The position numbers were made by a program, and so were the translations under genes. Shown here in pieces: positions 13,849 to 14,913 of a stretch of 14,913 nt of DNA (position 1 is its first letter; the number at the start of each line of letters is the position of its first letter). Under the pieces are notes generated by a model. The model did no database searches. It saw only the letters and a program-made list of their open reading frames with translations, and had not been told where the DNA came from. Source of the DNA: Methanomassiliicoccus sp. UBA6. Lineage in GTDB: Archaea > Thermoplasmatota > Thermoplasmata > Methanomassiliicoccales > Methanomassiliicoccaceae. Where the stretch lies: positions 1 to 14,913 of the forward strand of contig DAVH01000054.1 in NCBI GenBank assembly GCA_002508545.1, given 5' to 3'.

Positions 13849-14879
13849 CAGATCTCCGTGATCGTTTCCTTGATGCTGTGGCCGAAGTGCCTTCCGCCTT
13901 CTTCCAGCCGGACCAGCACCTTCTGCCCGACCTCGAGGTCGGAAACGGAGACCGGCCCGTCCGGCGTGCACAGCCTTATGGTCTCCGCGTTCTGGAGAAT
14001 GGTGCTGTACCTTTTTCCACTTTCCCCTGCCTCAACGAGCAGCAGCGGCCGGCGCTCGATCTTCGCCCGGCCCACCACGACCTTCCTCGATCCCCCCTCC
14101 TGATCGACGGCCAGTACCTCCTCTCCGCCCTTCAGCTCCGACAGGTACTTGGTGCGGCCGTTGGCCATGAGCACGTAGGAGTGCACCGCCCCGGCGTTGA
14201 CGCGGAACGGCCTCGAGGCCACGTACTCGGAATCGGCGGCCTCCGAGCCGACGAGGAACAGGCAGGAGGACTGCGAGCCGACCAGCATGCCCTCGCCGAC
14301 GCTCAGCAGGGAGCAGGTGTCCACGCACACCCGGTCGCCCATGGCCAGCGGGTAGATGCCGGTGACGGTTATGGGCGTGAGCTCCACCTTCCCGGCCCCA
14401 TGGAGGCCGAGGCCGGAGAACGAGCGCAGGGCCGAGGGGTCCTCGACCTCGATGACCACGCCGTCCGCCCCCTTCTCCATCGTCTCCAGGAACAGCCTCG
14501 CCTCCTGGGGGTCGGAAGCGGCCGCCAGGAGCTTGGTCTCCGAGCCCTGGAACTCGGCGATGAGGTTCTCCAGGGGGATGACCTTCCAGTCCCGGGCGCG
14601 GATCACCAGGTACTTCACCTTGTCCCGCAGCCCCGAGGCCTTCTCCAGGTCGGCGGGGCCGGCGATGGTGACGAACGCCCCGACCCGCTCCTCCCCGGCC
14701 AGGATGTCATCGCCCCTGGCCACCAGGGCCTCGAACCGGCCGAGACGCTTCAGCGCGGCGTCATCGTCCCGGACGACGACGGTGCCGAACCCGGCCTCCA
14801 GGGCCGAGGACACGATGCTCTTCCGCTCCTCGTACTCTCCGGGCAGGTCGGCCCGGACCCATATGATCTTGGGGGACAT
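13848..14879 (-). CDS. aroB': 3-dehydroquinate synthase II (AroB', archaeal DHQ synthase)
   Basis: This enzyme oxidatively deaminates and cyclises 2-amino-3,7-dideoxy-D-threo-hept-6-ulosonate to 3-dehydroquinate with NAD, replacing bacterial AroB in archaea that lack the erythrose-4-phosphate entry. It has 343 residues, normal for the MJ1249 family. Visible segments are IPLENLIAEFQ (101-111), the GDRVCVDTCSLLSVGEGMLV block (181-200), and RPFRVNAGAVHSYV (223-236), the family signature. ATG 14879 follows GGAG with a 7-nt spacer just after the upstream stop. It is the first complete gene of the operon in this window, which places the aspartate-semialdehyde-dependent route at the head of the shikimate genes. 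Confidence 0.95.
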   Translation of the reverse strand: MSPKIIWVRADLPGEYEERKSIVSSALEAGFGTVVVRDDDAALKRLGRFEALVARGDDILAGEERVGAFVTIAGPADLEKASGLRDKVKYLVIRARDWKVIPLENLIAEFQGSETKLLAAASDPQEARLFLETMEKGADGVVIEVEDPSALRSFSGLGLHGAGKVELTPITVTGIYPLAMGDRVCVDTCSLLSVGEGMLVGSQSSCLFLVGSEAADSEYVASRPFRVNAGAVHSYVLMANGRTKYLSELKGGEEVLAVDQEGGSRKVVVGRAKIERRPLLLVEAGESGKRYSTILQNAETIRLCTPDGPVSVSDLEVGQKVLVRLEEGGRHFGHSIKETITEI

Positions 14880-14883
14880 GCTA

Positions 14884-14913
14884 TTACTCCAGCTGCTTCA
14901 ACGCCTCATCGAC
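14884..14913 (-). CDS. C-terminal end of an upstream gene, probably aroA' (ADH synthase)
   Basis: Nine residues (VDEALKQLE) and a TAA stop are visible, ending 4 nt before the aroB' ATG. In many archaea the gene next to aroB' is aroA', the aldolase-like enzyme joining aspartate semialdehyde with 6-deoxy-5-ketofructose 1-phosphate. The short acidic/helical tail is compatible with it, but identification rests on context alone. Confidence 0.45.
   Translation of the reverse strand, partial: VDEALKQLE

Noticed and set aside
13849..13971. Upstream extension of aroDE to 13971
   Set aside because: The added residues are the aroB' sequence in a wrong frame. ATG 13848 gives the normal MKVCVSL dehydratase start.
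1..14913. tRNA/rRNA genes, CRISPR arrays, insertion sequences, toxin-antitoxin or defence genes
   Set aside because: I saw no clover-leaf sequence, regularly spaced repeats, transposase motifs or terminal inverted repeats. Nearly all of the window is occupied by biosynthetic genes.

Overview
The window reads as a high-GC euryarchaeal chromosome, most likely from Thermoplasmata and possibly a methanogen of the Methanomassiliicoccales type. Archaeal hallmarks seen in the sequence are a 3-dehydroquinate synthase of the AroB' (DHQ synthase II) type, a GHMP-family archaeal shikimate kinase, the DUF39/NIL-ferredoxin/UPF0280 homocysteine set known from methanogens, long-form HisG, and TATA-like boxes at archaeal spacing with one apparently leaderless gene. 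The lineage is an inference from gene content. No rRNA or marker gene is present to fix it.

Layout. (1) Positions 1-2948, minus strand: a histidine cluster transcribed leftward as hisG-hisC-hisH-hisA, with hisA cut by the window edge. (2) Positions 2949-3088: a divergent promoter region with a TATA-like box for each direction and an 8-bp inverted repeat next to the hisG start. (3) Positions 3089-4767, plus strand: a cobalamin-binding-type radical SAM protein, then a 49-residue four-cysteine protein preceded by a perfect 15-base palindrome. (4) Positions 4764-14913, minus strand: one uninterrupted, tightly packed gene string. In transcription order it is [end of an upstream gene, probably aroA']-aroB'-aroDE fusion-archaeal shikimate kinase-aroA-aroC-chorismate mutase/prephenate dehydrogenase-asd-DUF39-NIL/ferredoxin-UPF0280. 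Junctions are overlaps of 1-8 nt, direct abutment, or gaps of no more than about 11 nt.

How it works together. The large operon encodes the archaeal shikimate route from dehydroquinate synthesis to chorismate and on to the tyrosine branch. It continues into aspartate-semialdehyde dehydrogenase and the three proteins linked in methanogens to making homocysteine from aspartate semialdehyde. In the archaeal route aspartate semialdehyde is also a substrate of AroA'. The asd product therefore feeds both ends of the operon: aromatic amino acids and homocysteine/methionine.

The main observations are an apparent CTG start codon for chorismate synthase, further TTG starts in the same operon, a chorismate mutase domain lacking two usual active-site residues, two candidate palindromic control sites, the radical SAM protein of unknown substrate, and the small Cys4 protein. 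Most of the window is conventional biosynthesis. I did not see a defence, mobile or otherwise wholly new system.
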